Shown here in pieces: positions 22,303 through 30,171 of a DNA stretch of 57,138 nucleotides. Numbering within the stretch: the stretch's first letter is position 1; every line of letters starts with the position of its first letter. The notes under the pieces were generated by a model. The model ran no database searches. It saw only the letters and a program-made list of their open reading frames with translations, and was not told the origin of the DNA. The position numbers and the translations under genes were made by a program. This DNA comes from JAGVNX01 sp035290965. Its GTDB lineage: Archaea; Iainarchaeota; Iainarchaeia; Iainarchaeales; GCA-2688035. The stretch is taken from contig DATDTD010000067.1 in the NCBI GenBank assembly GCA_035290965.1, forward strand, positions 1 through 57,138, given 5' to 3'.

Positions 22303-23005
22303 TTTCCGCACCCCCGCCTATTCTTATGCAGTAGGTAAATCTTCTTTTTGTCTCGTCCCTTGTTCCGCCCTTTGCCTGCTTGAAGGAAACAACAAGCCGT
22401 GCATTGTGCTTTTTTGCGATTGCCTTTGCAATCTTTGAAGCGCTCTTCTTCGAGCCCAAAACAAGGTCGATTCCGCTTCTCTGGTTTTTTGTAGAAACAA
22501 TCTTTGCAAGCACATCCTCATGCACAAAACCCGAAAGCATTTTTTCGATTTCCTTCAAAACGCTTTCTTCCAAGGCGGGATTTTCAAAGCGCAGCTGGAT
22601 AGTTGCCTCGAAATAGTTTGAAACAGCTTTCATGCAGGAATCGCATAGCACATTCAAAAACTCAATGGCTGTTTCTTTTTCCTGTTCAATTCCATTCGAA
22701 TCAATCTTTCCTGAGACTTTCACTTTTGCAGAAATTTTTTTTTCTTTTTCAGAAAAATCAAAGCTGAAAACAGGGGTTTTCAAGTCTGAAACTTTTGCAT
22801 TCTTCAGGATTACTTTTTCAAGCAGTGAATTTTCCTGCGCAAGCCATTTTCCCGAAACAAGGATTTTGCCGCAGGTTTTGCAGCGCTTGATTTGTATTTT
22901 TTGCGGAAGCTCGAAAACAGAGTTTTTTTTCAGGAAACAATCACTGCATAAGCCCCTGAAAAAAGGCCCTTTGACAGAGCCGCAGTTCGGGCAGAACATT
23001 GCCAT
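22280..23005 (-). CDS. NMD3-family 60S/50S ribosome-associated protein
   Basis: A 241-residue archaeal NMD3 homologue. The N-terminal zinc region has FCPNCGSVKGPFFRGLCSDCF (two CxxC, about residues 4-24) and KRCKTCGKIL (about 40-49), with a further NVLCDSCMKA near 120. These are followed by alpha/beta domains with the conserved DLVLGSKKSASKIAKAIAKKHNARL and RRFTYCIRIG. In eukaryotes NMD3 exports the large ribosomal subunit; the archaeal form is thought to act in subunit maturation. ATG 23005 is chosen because it directly precedes the zinc ribbon; the frame remains open 11 codons further upstream. Confidence 0.85.
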   Translation of the reverse strand: MAMFCPNCGSVKGPFFRGLCSDCFLKKNSVFELPQKIQIKRCKTCGKILVSGKWLAQENSLLEKVILKNAKVSDLKTPVFSFDFSEKEKKISAKVKVSGKIDSNGIEQEKETAIEFLNVLCDSCMKAVSNYFEATIQLRFENPALEESVLKEIEKMLSGFVHEDVLAKIVSTKNQRSGIDLVLGSKKSASKIAKAIAKKHNARLVVSFKQAKGGTRDETKRRFTYCIRIGGGAENAKRAVC

Positions 23006-23049
23006 TTGATTCGCCTTGTTCAATACTAAAGGTAACATGGGGATTAGTG

Positions 23050-23838
23050 CTAAAATTCTTTGTATTTCAGGAAAATACTCGGGTTGAGAACCATGTGGTA
23101 GGTCTGGATAAGCGCAACCAAAAACCTGAGCAGGAAGAAAAGCGCCCAGAACTCAATTCTCTGGGAAGAAAGCGCAAGAAAGGCTATTGCAAAATTCGCA
23201 ATTGTAACAAAGAACGGCACAAAGGAGGCAAAGAGTATTTTGCCGAATTTTTTTCTTGAAAGATGGAATGATCTGGAAAAATTTTTCAGGAAAAAAACAG
23301 AGTCAAAAACTGCAATGGGATAAACGAAATAGAAGAAAGCCGAGAGCACAAGATAGAATGCAAGGAAAATAATTGTAAAAAAGGCAAGCATTGCAATGTC
23401 TTTTTCATAATAAAAAAAAGATAACATCAGGGAGAAAGGAATTGCGAGAATTGTTTCAATAAAAAGAACTGAAAAGAAAAGGCGCAGAAGCTTTCCCTTG
23501 ATTGGCTTTATTGCGTCCATAAAAAGAATTTTTTTCTTTTCCCAGAATTCCTTTACAAGCGTTGGGTACATTGCGTTTGTCAAAACATCGAGCAACGGAA
23601 CTATTGCAAGCAGAATAAGCACAACAAGGCAGCCTGTAAGAATCACAAATAACATATACGGGTCTATTGCAATTCCGGCTTCTATTGAAGGCTGAAGGCT
23701 TAAAACAAGCAAAAGAAGGTTTATCACCAATACCATGAGAAAGCCGTAAAGAAAGGCAATAGCCATTTTGGGAAGGAAAAGCTTGGGCTGCTTTTTCAGC
23801 AGCACAAGAGAGTCGAGAAAAATGCTCCAGAAGCCCAT
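23050..23838 (-). CDS. Six-helix membrane protein, unknown function
   Basis: A 262-residue protein with about six transmembrane helices: residues 24-48, 62-90, 112-138, 146-178, 198-220 and 228-245. Its N-terminus GFWSIFLDSLVLLKKQPKLFLPKMAIAFLYG is of the kind seen in DUF4013/DUF7544-like archaeal membrane proteins. A soluble loop with RSFHLSRKKFGKILF precedes the fifth helix. There are no catalytic residues to suggest transport or enzyme activity. It lies 44 nt upstream of NMD3 on the same strand. Confidence 0.6.
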   Translation of the reverse strand: MGFWSIFLDSLVLLKKQPKLFLPKMAIAFLYGFLMVLVINLLLLVLSLQPSIEAGIAIDPYMLFVILTGCLVVLILLAIVPLLDVLTNAMYPTLVKEFWEKKKILFMDAIKPIKGKLLRLFFSVLFIETILAIPFSLMLSFFYYEKDIAMLAFFTIIFLAFYLVLSAFFYFVYPIAVFDSVFFLKNFSRSFHLSRKKFGKILFASFVPFFVTIANFAIAFLALSSQRIEFWALFFLLRFLVALIQTYHMVLNPSIFLKYKEF

Positions 23839-23897
23839 AAAAACCAGTTTATTAATGATTTAACAGTAATTTTAATGTTTTGCCGAAGCAGGATTCG

Positions 23898-25169
23898 CTA
23901 TAATTTTTCTGTTTTGCCAATGCTCGGAATAATTGTTTCAATGCCTGTTTCTGTTTCAATCTTTTCCTTGAAAACAGGCATTACATCCTTGTCTCCGTGA
24001 ACCAAAACAATTTTTTTCGGGGATAATTTTTTTATTGCCGAAAGCAATTCTTCCTGCCCGGCATGCGCGGAAAAATCGAATTTCTGCACATGCGCGCTCA
24101 CATCGAGAAGCTCTCCGTCAACCTCTATTTTCTGTGTTTCAAGAAGCCTTCTTCCCTGTGTTCCTTCAACCTGATAGCCGGTAAGCAAAACAGCGCTGTT
24201 TTTCTGCCTGTAAATATGCTGCAAATAAAACGATGCAGGCCCGCCCCCAAGCATTCCTGCAGTTGTTACAATAATGCTCGGCTGTTTCAAGGCCTTTTTT
24301 CTCATTGAGGGATTATTTACCCAGATTGCCTTTGAAAGAGCTTTTTTCAGAAACCGCGGGTTTTTCAATAACTCGGGATAATCCATCATTATTTTTGCTG
24401 CCTTCTGGCACATTCCGTCGAAAAAAATCGGGGCGGAAACCTTGTACTCATGGAGAATGTCAAGCATTTCCTGGCTTCTTCCCACTGCAAAGGCAGGCAC
24501 CAAAACCCATCCTCCCCTGTCAATTGTTTCCTGGACTGTTTCAACAAAAAGCTTTTCTGTTTCCTCTCTCGGAGAATGGTTCCTGTCACCATAGGTTGAT
24601 TCCATTATCATAACATCAGTGTTTTTAATGTGCAGATCCGCTCCCTTATGCAGCCTTGTTTCCGCAACCTTGAAATCCCCGGTATAAACAATTTTTTTTG
24701 TTTTGAGGGAAAGCACTGAAATTGCGCTTCCAAGGATATGCCCTGCATCGTGAAACTCCAAAGAAGCGTTTTTTGTAATCGGAATTTCATGCCTGTAATG
24801 CATTGGAAAGGAAAATTTTTCCACTGAATGGATTTCCTCTTTCGACCATTCGGGAGCCATTGATTCAAAGCTCGCTATTTTCAAAGAATCAAACCAGAGC
24901 ATTCTTGAAAGGTCAAGCGTTGAAATAGTGAGAAAGCTCATTACCTTCGAGTCAAGGAACAAATGCGGAAGAGAGCCGCTGTGGTCAAGATGCGCATGCG
25001 AAATTATTACTGCGTCAAGGTTTGTTTTCACAGGCAGCGGATATTCTGTCTTGTTCTGCAGGAGCTTTACTCCCCTGTCGAACAAAACCTTTTCTCCGTA
25101 ATCTATCAAAAAAGAACTCTTGCCTACTTCTTCCGCGCCGCCAAGGGCAGTAAAAAAAATTTCCTGCAT
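23898..25169 (-). CDS. Beta-CASP metallo-beta-lactamase RNase (aCPSF2-like)
   Basis: A 423-residue metallo-beta-lactamase/beta-CASP nuclease. HAHLDHSG (about residues 58-65) is motif 2, DAGHILGS (about 137) motif 3, YTGDFK (about 162) motif 4, VPAFAVGRSQE (about 226) the beta-CASP motif A, and FDFSAHAGQEEL plus LVHGD near the C-terminus supply the last ligands. There are no N-terminal KH domains, so this is the aCPSF2 type rather than the aCPSF1 termination factor. Expected role: endo/5'-exonuclease in RNA 3' processing or decay. It is the downstream member of a same-strand run that includes the ferredoxin. Confidence 0.9.
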   Translation of the reverse strand: MQEIFFTALGGAEEVGKSSFLIDYGEKVLFDRGVKLLQNKTEYPLPVKTNLDAVIISHAHLDHSGSLPHLFLDSKVMSFLTISTLDLSRMLWFDSLKIASFESMAPEWSKEEIHSVEKFSFPMHYRHEIPITKNASLEFHDAGHILGSAISVLSLKTKKIVYTGDFKVAETRLHKGADLHIKNTDVMIMESTYGDRNHSPREETEKLFVETVQETIDRGGWVLVPAFAVGRSQEMLDILHEYKVSAPIFFDGMCQKAAKIMMDYPELLKNPRFLKKALSKAIWVNNPSMRKKALKQPSIIVTTAGMLGGGPASFYLQHIYRQKNSAVLLTGYQVEGTQGRRLLETQKIEVDGELLDVSAHVQKFDFSAHAGQEELLSAIKKLSPKKIVLVHGDKDVMPVFKEKIETETGIETIIPSIGKTEKL

Positions 25170-25221
25170 TCTCGCAAAACCAAATCAGAGTTTAAGGGTT
25201 ATTTTACAAAATTTTTAAGAT

Positions 25222-25401
25222 TTATTTTACAATAATAGCCTTCTGCGGGCAGCTTGCTTCGCATGCCCTGCACTGTATGCATTCGCTCGCATTTTTTACA
25301 ACTGTTTTTTTGCCCTCTTTTGCAAAAACCCCTACTGGACAGATATTAATGCATGTTCCGCATTCAGTGCATTTCTTGTAATCAATATTAGGCTTCTCCA
25401 T
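25222..25401 (-). CDS. 2x[4Fe-4S] ferredoxin
   Basis: A 59-residue ferredoxin. Its two clusters are bound by CTECGTCINICP (residues 11-22) and CIQCRACEASCP (residues 41-52), both C-x2-C-x2-C-x3-C-P. The start is MEKPNIDYKK and the frame ends IIVK with TAA at 25222-25224. As a low-potential electron carrier it could serve the neighbouring NrdG radical-SAM enzyme and the ferredoxin:thioredoxin reductase. It lies 39 nt downstream of the DUF1858 gene. Confidence 0.92.
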   Translation of the reverse strand: MEKPNIDYKKCTECGTCINICPVGVFAKEGKKTVVKNASECIQCRACEASCPQKAIIVK

Positions 25402-25440
25402 TGAACCACAATTTGTTTTCCAAAATTCAAAAAAAAATAG

Positions 25441-25719
25441 TTATTTGCCTGTTGCTGACTTGTTCATTTTCTCGAGCATTTCGCCCAGCTGCTTTTCATC
25501 AAGGCCGTGCGCCATTGCTCCCTGCTCGATTGTTTCAAAAGCAGAAACATGGCAGCCTATGCAGTGTAATCCGAAATCCATCATTACTGGCGCGGCCTGG
25601 GGAAATTTGTTGATTACTTCCGCAAAAGTCATTTCCTTTGAAATCAAAGCGGCTTTCGCGTGCTTTGCATGCTTCAAAGGCTTCTTCTTCACAGTAGTTT
25701 TTTTCTTTTTAGGAGGCAT
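25441..25719 (-). CDS. DUF1858 / hybrid-cluster-associated redox disulfide protein
   Basis: A 92-residue protein with a Lys-rich N-terminal tail (MPPKKKKTTVKKKPLKHAKHAK) and a DUF1858-like domain at about residues 30-86: MTFAEVINKFPQAAPVMMDFGLHCIGCHVSAFETIEQGAMAHG. The C-x2-C in HCIGCH is the characteristic redox pair. The ATG at 25719 is preferred over upstream in-frame codons, which add only more basic residues. It lies between ferredoxin and NrdG, consistent with a role in thiol or Fe-S redox chemistry under anaerobiosis. Confidence 0.8.
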   Translation of the reverse strand: MPPKKKKTTVKKKPLKHAKHAKAALISKEMTFAEVINKFPQAAPVMMDFGLHCIGCHVSAFETIEQGAMAHGLDEKQLGEMLEKMNKSATGK

Positions 25720-25768
25720 AAAATCATTGTGAGCCAGAACCATTAAAAAATAACGCTTTTTCCGCTTT

Positions 25769-26470
25769 TTAAATCCCGCGGATTTCTGTTTTTTCAAAAA
25801 AGCCTTTTATTTTTTCAGAAAATTTTTTCAGTTCTTCTGGAGAGTGAGGCTGCTGTTTTTCAAGGTTTTTGTCGAGAAGCGGCATGCTGTTCTGGAACTG
25901 TTGCAGAACAAATTTTTTTGCCCCCTTCAAAAGCCGCGCGATTTCCAAAATGTCTTCTTCGGAAAGCGCGGGAACAACAGTTGTCCTGAATTCATATTCC
26001 AAGCCGGATTTTTTTATTATTCCAATGCTTTGTTTTATTTTTTTCAAATCAACTGGCGCGTTTGCAAAAAGCGGATATTTTTCCAATGGGGCTTTTATGT
26101 CCATTGCAATGAAATCAACAAGCCTTTTTTCAATGAGCTCCTTCAGCATTTCCGGATTTGTCCCGTTTGTATCAATTTTCACAAGAAAGCCTTTCTGCTT
26201 TACTTTTGCGCAGAAAGCAGGAAGTTCCCTGCACAAAGTGGGCTCTCCGCCTGTAAGGCATACCCCGTCCAGAAATCTTTTTCTTTCCTCTAAAAAAGCA
26301 AGCGCCTGTTGCTCTGAAATAGAAACTCCCGTGTCCTTGTTTTCCACAAGCGCGGTGTTATAGCAGTAGCCGCACTTGAAATTGCAGTTCGGAAGGAAAA
26401 GAGTGCAGGCAATCTGCCTTGGAAAATCAATGAGGGTTGTTTTCTGAATTCCCTTGAAAATGAGAGCCAA
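25769..26470 (-). CDS. nrdG: Anaerobic ribonucleotide reductase activating protein
   Basis: A 233-residue radical-SAM enzyme. CNFKCGYC (about residues 29-36) is the [4Fe-4S]/SAM motif; CLTGGEPTL (about 70-78) and the AMDIKAPLEKY segment follow. The N-terminal GIQKTTLIDFPRQIACTLFLPNC is typical of class III RNR activases. It generates the glycyl radical on NrdD, encoded 56 nt upstream on the same strand. Reductant could come from the ferredoxin gene nearby. Confidence 0.9.
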   Translation of the reverse strand: MALIFKGIQKTTLIDFPRQIACTLFLPNCNFKCGYCYNTALVENKDTGVSISEQQALAFLEERKRFLDGVCLTGGEPTLCRELPAFCAKVKQKGFLVKIDTNGTNPEMLKELIEKRLVDFIAMDIKAPLEKYPLFANAPVDLKKIKQSIGIIKKSGLEYEFRTTVVPALSEEDILEIARLLKGAKKFVLQQFQNSMPLLDKNLEKQQPHSPEELKKFSEKIKGFFEKTEIRGI

Positions 26471-26526
26471 CGAGACACCAGTAAAAAATATGCTTCAAAA
26501 AGTATTAAGAAGAAAGCGCAAAAATT

Positions 26527-26682
26527 TTATTCCTTGCATTGTGCCAACGCTTTTGCTTCGGAAAAGGTTTTTCTGTCCTTGAATTCTTCCTGCTTGCCCG
26601 CGTTCCATGCTTGTACAGGCCTGAGGTATCCGACTACTCTGCTATAGACTTCAGTTTTACTGCTGCATGCTGCCATTCTTCT
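26527..26682 (-). pseudogene. nrdD: Glycyl-radical C-terminal segment of NrdD in the -1 frame
   Basis: Directly at the end of the nrdD frame, the -1 frame is open from 26682 to a TAA at 26527. It encodes CSSKTEVYSRVVGYLRPVQ, then AWNAGKQEEFKDRKTF. RVVGY is the glycyl-radical loop; the radical Gly codon is at 26629-26631. Joined to the upstream frame the product would be about 714 residues, normal for NrdD. Confidence 0.85.
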
Positions 26683-28670
26683 TCACCTCCCTTTGCCTGC
26701 CCGTTTAATTCAACGGGACATGAAAAGTGCGCTCCCTTAATGTAGCCGTGTACCGGGCATACGCTGAAAGTAGGCGTAATAGTGTAATACGGCAGTTTGA
26801 AATTGTAAGCTATTTTTTTCACAAGCTTTCTGCATGCCTCTGAATCAGCCATTGATTCTCCAAGGAAACCGTGGAGCACAGTCCCTCCGGTATATTTTGC
26901 CTGCAAATCCTCCTGATGAGTGAGCGCTTCAAAAATATCGTCAGTGAAACCGACAGGGAGTTGTGTTGAATTCGTGTAATAAGGCGCATTCTGCCCTGCG
27001 GTTTTTATTTCGGGATAAAATTTCCTGTCAATGCGCGCAAGCCTGTAGGAAGTTCCTTCTGCGGGAGTTGCTTCAAGATTGTAGATGTGCCCTGTTTCCT
27101 CCTGGAATTCAGTAAGCCTTTCGCGCATGAAATCAAGTGTTTTCATTGCAAAATCCTTTCCCTGCTTTGTTGCAATTCCCTCTCCGAAAAAATTCAGGCA
27201 TGCCTCGTTCATTCCCACCAAGCCTATTGTTGAAAAGTGATTGTCAAGCGAACCCAGATAGCGCTTGCTCCATGGAAGCAGTCCGTGCTGCATGTTTCTT
27301 GAAACCTCTTTTCGTTTTATTTCAAGGCTTTCCTTTCCGAGATACATCAACTGTTCCAGCCTTTCAAAAAAATCAGAATCATCCTTTGCAAGATAGCCTA
27401 TTTTCGGCAGGTTTACTGTTACAACTCCAATGCTGCCTGTTTTTTCTCCGCTTCCGAACAATCCGCCTGTCTTGCTGCGCAGTTCCTTCAAATTCAGCTG
27501 AAGGCGGCAACACATGCTGCGGACATCGCTCGGCTTTAAAGAACTGTTTATAAAATTCTGGAAATAGGGAATTCCGTATCTTGCAGTCATTTCAAAGAGC
27601 AGGTTTGCTGATTCAGAATCCCAGTCAAAATCCCTTGTAATATTGTAAGTCGGAATTGGAAAAGTAAAAACCCTGCCGCTCATGTCCCCTGCAAGCATTA
27701 TTTCCAGAAACGCCTTGTTAATCATGTCCACATGTTCCTGAAAGTTTCCATAGGTTTCTTTTTCAAGGTATTCCCCGCCATAAATTATCGGGGCATCCTT
27801 CATGTCTTCCGGAACGCTCCAGTCAAGAGTGACATTTGTAAAAGGCACCTGGTTTCCCCATCTGCTTGTTGCATTGATTGCAAAAATAAATTCCTGCAAT
27901 GACTGCTTTATCTGCTTGTAAGACAAATTGTCTTTTGCAGCCAATGGTGCCAAATAAGTGTCAAAGCTGCTGAATGCCTGTGCTCCCGCCCATTCGTTCT
28001 GCAGTGTTCCCATAAAATTTACAACCTGTCCAAGTGCTGCGTTGAAATGCTTTGCACCCTTTGCGGCAATTCTTCCGGGAACGCCATTGAAACCGAGCTC
28101 TAACAATTGTGCAAGCGACCATCCCGCGCAATATCCTGAAAAAGTCCCGTTTCCCAAATCATGAATGTGAAAATCCCCGTTCCTGTGCGCATTCGAAATT
28201 TCTTCGGGATAAATCATTTTCAAGGCGTATTCGGCAATAACAGCGCCTGAAATATGCGCCTGCATTCCCGAAAGAGAATAGCTCGTATTGCTGTTTTCAA
28301 AAACACGCCAGTCGCTGCAGGAAACATATCCATTGACAATGTCGGAAATTTTTTTCAGGAAAGCGCTTGATTCGCGCAGTTCCGCCCTCTTCTGCCTGTA
28401 AAGAATATATGTCTTTGCTGTTTTCGCGTGCCCTGCTTCAATCAGTTCCTTTTCAACTGCATCCTGGACGTCCTCAACAGAAGGAATCCTTGTGCCGAAT
28501 TTTCTTTTGAGGGAATGGACAACCCTGCCAGAAAGCTCTTCCGCAAGCTTTATATCCGAACCGCCAACAGCCTTTGCCGCGGAAAAAATAGCCTCTGTGA
28601 TTTTGTTCCTGTCAAAGGCAACAATTGAACCGTCGCGTTTTTTCACTTGTTCCAGGAACTTTTGAACCAT
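26634..28670 (-). CDS. nrdD: Anaerobic (class III) ribonucleoside-triphosphate reductase, frame interrupted before the glycyl radical site
   Basis: A 678-residue frame. An N-terminal ATP-cone (KRDGSIVAFDRNKITEAIFSAA, about residues 10-32) leads into the catalytic barrel with HRNGDFHIHDLG, NATSRWGNQVPFTNVTLDWSVP and SGRVFTFPIPTYN. The C-terminal zinc region starts with SVCPVHGYIKGAHFSCP. The frame then drifts into EWQHAAVKLKSIAE and stops at 26634, three bases before the -1 frame codon for the radical Gly. As written the enzyme would lack the radical site and one zinc Cys. GGATCACCT at 28672-28680 is an unusually long Shine-Dalgarno complement. Confidence 0.92.
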   Translation of the reverse strand: MVQKFLEQVKKRDGSIVAFDRNKITEAIFSAAKAVGGSDIKLAEELSGRVVHSLKRKFGTRIPSVEDVQDAVEKELIEAGHAKTAKTYILYRQKRAELRESSAFLKKISDIVNGYVSCSDWRVFENSNTSYSLSGMQAHISGAVIAEYALKMIYPEEISNAHRNGDFHIHDLGNGTFSGYCAGWSLAQLLELGFNGVPGRIAAKGAKHFNAALGQVVNFMGTLQNEWAGAQAFSSFDTYLAPLAAKDNLSYKQIKQSLQEFIFAINATSRWGNQVPFTNVTLDWSVPEDMKDAPIIYGGEYLEKETYGNFQEHVDMINKAFLEIMLAGDMSGRVFTFPIPTYNITRDFDWDSESANLLFEMTARYGIPYFQNFINSSLKPSDVRSMCCRLQLNLKELRSKTGGLFGSGEKTGSIGVVTVNLPKIGYLAKDDSDFFERLEQLMYLGKESLEIKRKEVSRNMQHGLLPWSKRYLGSLDNHFSTIGLVGMNEACLNFFGEGIATKQGKDFAMKTLDFMRERLTEFQEETGHIYNLEATPAEGTSYRLARIDRKFYPEIKTAGQNAPYYTNSTQLPVGFTDDIFEALTHQEDLQAKYTGGTVLHGFLGESMADSEACRKLVKKIAYNFKLPYYTITPTFSVCPVHGYIKGAHFSCPVELNGQAKGGEEEWQHAAVKLKSIAE

Positions 28671-28671
28671 T

Positions 28672-28708
28672 GGATCACCTTTTCACAGCACACTTGTTTA
28701 AAAAAAAA
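28672..28708 (-). promoter_or_regulatory. nrdD ribosome-binding site and TATA box
   Basis: On the reverse strand AGGTGATCC (28672-28680) is a nine-base match to the archaeal 16S 3' end, one base from the ATG. A TATA-like TTTTTTAAAC lies at about 28699-28708. The remainder of the 28671-28920 gap is A/T-rich and shows no other feature. Confidence 0.5.
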
Positions 28709-28920
28709 GCCGAGAAAATTATTTTTTTTTATGCGAATAACATTATGGTTTGCTGATATATAAATTATTCTGCCTGTTTGCTTTGCAAAAAAAAATTTGG
28801 CAAAAGATTGGCAAAGCAAACAATAAGCACGCATGAAAAACAATAAAAATAAGGAATCCGAATTTTTTTTGGAAAAAAATTAGTTTTCTAAATGCAAAAA
28901 ACATGTTCGGAAACCGCGCT

Positions 28921-29451
28921 TCAGAACCATGCCGTTGTGTCCTCGCGCACTGTTTCATTTATCGGGCGCCTTGATGTTGCAGTTGGCTTTTCCGCCGCAA
29001 AACCAATGGGAATTACTGCAACCGGCTTGAGGTTTCTTTCTATATTGAAGAGCTTCTGGACTCTTGCCTCGTCGAATGCTCCCACCCAGCAGCTTGACAA
29101 TCCAATGGCAGTTGCCGCTATCTGCGCATAAGCAGCCGCAATTGTCGCATCCTGTATCGCATAGAGCGATGTGCCCCTTGCCCCGTAGGTTGCCGATGCC
29201 TTTTCTGAATCAGCAAAAAAAACAAGCACTATCGGGGCTGAAGAAATAAATCCCTGGTTTGTGCATGCCTCTGCAAGGAGCCTTTTCTTTTCGCGCTCCT
29301 TTACCAGAAAAACAGAATAGCTCTGCAGGTTTCCCGCGCTCGGCGCAGAGTTAATTGCGGAGAGGATTTTTTTCTCCTGCGCCTTTGTTATTTCCTTCGG
29401 CTTGAATTTTCTTGTTGAATGCCTTTTTTTCAAGAGCGCGAAAAAATCCAT
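28921..29451 (-). CDS. Nitroreductase-family FMN oxidoreductase
   Basis: A 176-residue flavin enzyme. RHSTRKFKPKEIT (about residues 10-22) is the FMN phosphate-binding N-terminal motif, SAPSAGNLQSYSVFLV (about 35-50) the second flavin contact, and AAAYAQIAATAIGLSSCWVGAFDE plus AVIPIGFAAEKP the conserved C-terminal parts. Family members reduce nitroaromatics, quinones or flavins with NAD(P)H. ATG 29451 is 1 nt past the FTR stop, so it is the third gene of a Grx-FTR-nitroreductase operon. The physiological substrate is unknown. Confidence 0.88.
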   Translation of the reverse strand: MDFFALLKKRHSTRKFKPKEITKAQEKKILSAINSAPSAGNLQSYSVFLVKEREKKRLLAEACTNQGFISSAPIVLVFFADSEKASATYGARGTSLYAIQDATIAAAYAQIAATAIGLSSCWVGAFDEARVQKLFNIERNLKPVAVIPIGFAAEKPTATSRRPINETVREDTTAWF

Positions 29452-29452
29452 T

Positions 29453-29743
29453 TCAATCACTGAAAAACAGGTTGCATTTGCAGTGCCCTGAATCGCTTAT
29501 TTCCTTCAAATGAAATGCGCACGGGCAGATAATTTTTTTGTCATTCTCTGCATTGCCGGTAACAGCCCTGCAGGGACAGTATTTTTTGCCGTATTTCTGC
29601 TCTGTTTTTGCAAGTGCTTTTATAACTGCTTCAAGCGTTTTCTTGTCGGGATTGAGCTTCAGGCCTTTTTCCCTTGCGTATTCTTCTGCTTCCTTCAGAA
29701 TCCTTTTTTCTTCTTGGTCCAAATAAAATCTCTCCCTTCTCAT
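29453..29743 (-). CDS. ftrB: Ferredoxin:thioredoxin reductase catalytic subunit
   Basis: A 96-residue protein with all six signature cysteines in three pairs: YCPCRAVTG (about residues 55-63), IICPCAFH (about 72-79) and GHCKCNLFF (about 86-94). This is the [4Fe-4S]/active-site disulfide arrangement of FTR beta chains (CPC-x16-CPC-x8-CHC), with Lys in place of the usual His in the last pair. It passes electrons from ferredoxin to a thioredoxin-like protein. Its ATG overlaps the glutaredoxin stop by ATGA, making that protein the obvious partner. No FTR alpha chain is present, as is common in archaea. Confidence 0.9.
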   Translation of the reverse strand: MRRERFYLDQEEKRILKEAEEYAREKGLKLNPDKKTLEAVIKALAKTEQKYGKKYCPCRAVTGNAENDKKIICPCAFHLKEISDSGHCKCNLFFSD

Positions 29744-29976
29744 TTCAGGCCCAGTTCCCTGCGGATGCGGGGCTCGTCAAAGCCTATTATTATTGTTCCC
29801 TGAATGTCAAGGACAGGAACTCCTGTCTGCCCGGATTTTTTTACCATTTCCTCGAGCTTTGAGGAATCGTCGGCAACATTGTAGTCTTCAAAGGGAACCT
29901 TGTTTTTTTTCAGGAAATCCTTTGCCATTACGCAGAAAGGGCAGGTATCAGTCGAATATACAAAAACCTTTTTCAT
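29740..29976 (-). CDS. Glutaredoxin/NrdH-like thioredoxin-fold protein
   Basis: A 78-residue thioredoxin-fold protein with the redox motif STDTCPFCVMAKDFL (CxxC at about residues 12-15), the cis-Pro TGVPVLDI (about 52-59) and GFDEPRIRRELG. GGAGGTG lies 6-12 nt before the ATG at 29976, on the reverse strand. The ATGA overlap with ftrB suggests it is the thiol carrier reduced by FTR, and with NrdD nearby it may help maintain reducing power for DNA precursor synthesis. Confidence 0.88.
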   Translation of the reverse strand: MKKVFVYSTDTCPFCVMAKDFLKKNKVPFEDYNVADDSSKLEEMVKKSGQTGVPVLDIQGTIIIGFDEPRIRRELGLK

Positions 29977-30171
29977 TAACACACCTCCAAATCAAGAAAA
30001 AACAGTTTGCGGAAAAACCAAAAAACATCCGAAAAAAGAATGAAAGAATTATGAATGCAAAAAAATAAAAACCCGCATCAGGCGGAATGGTACAGAAAAA
30101 GAAAGCAAAAGGAAAAAAAGTTTTGCCCGCATTGGTTCAGGCCTTCTTAGTTATTCATTCACGAAGCTGTT

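Noticed and set aside
26634..26760. Intein or selenocysteine readthrough as explanation for the nrdD break
   Set aside because: No intein splice motifs are present and the stop is TAG in frame 0; the continuation is in the -1 frame, which indicates a frameshift rather than readthrough.
30000..30171. Small forward frame starting near 30087 (Lys-rich)
   Set aside because: Low-complexity sequence overlapping the 3' end of the GILT-like gene on the other strand; no motif or ribosome site.
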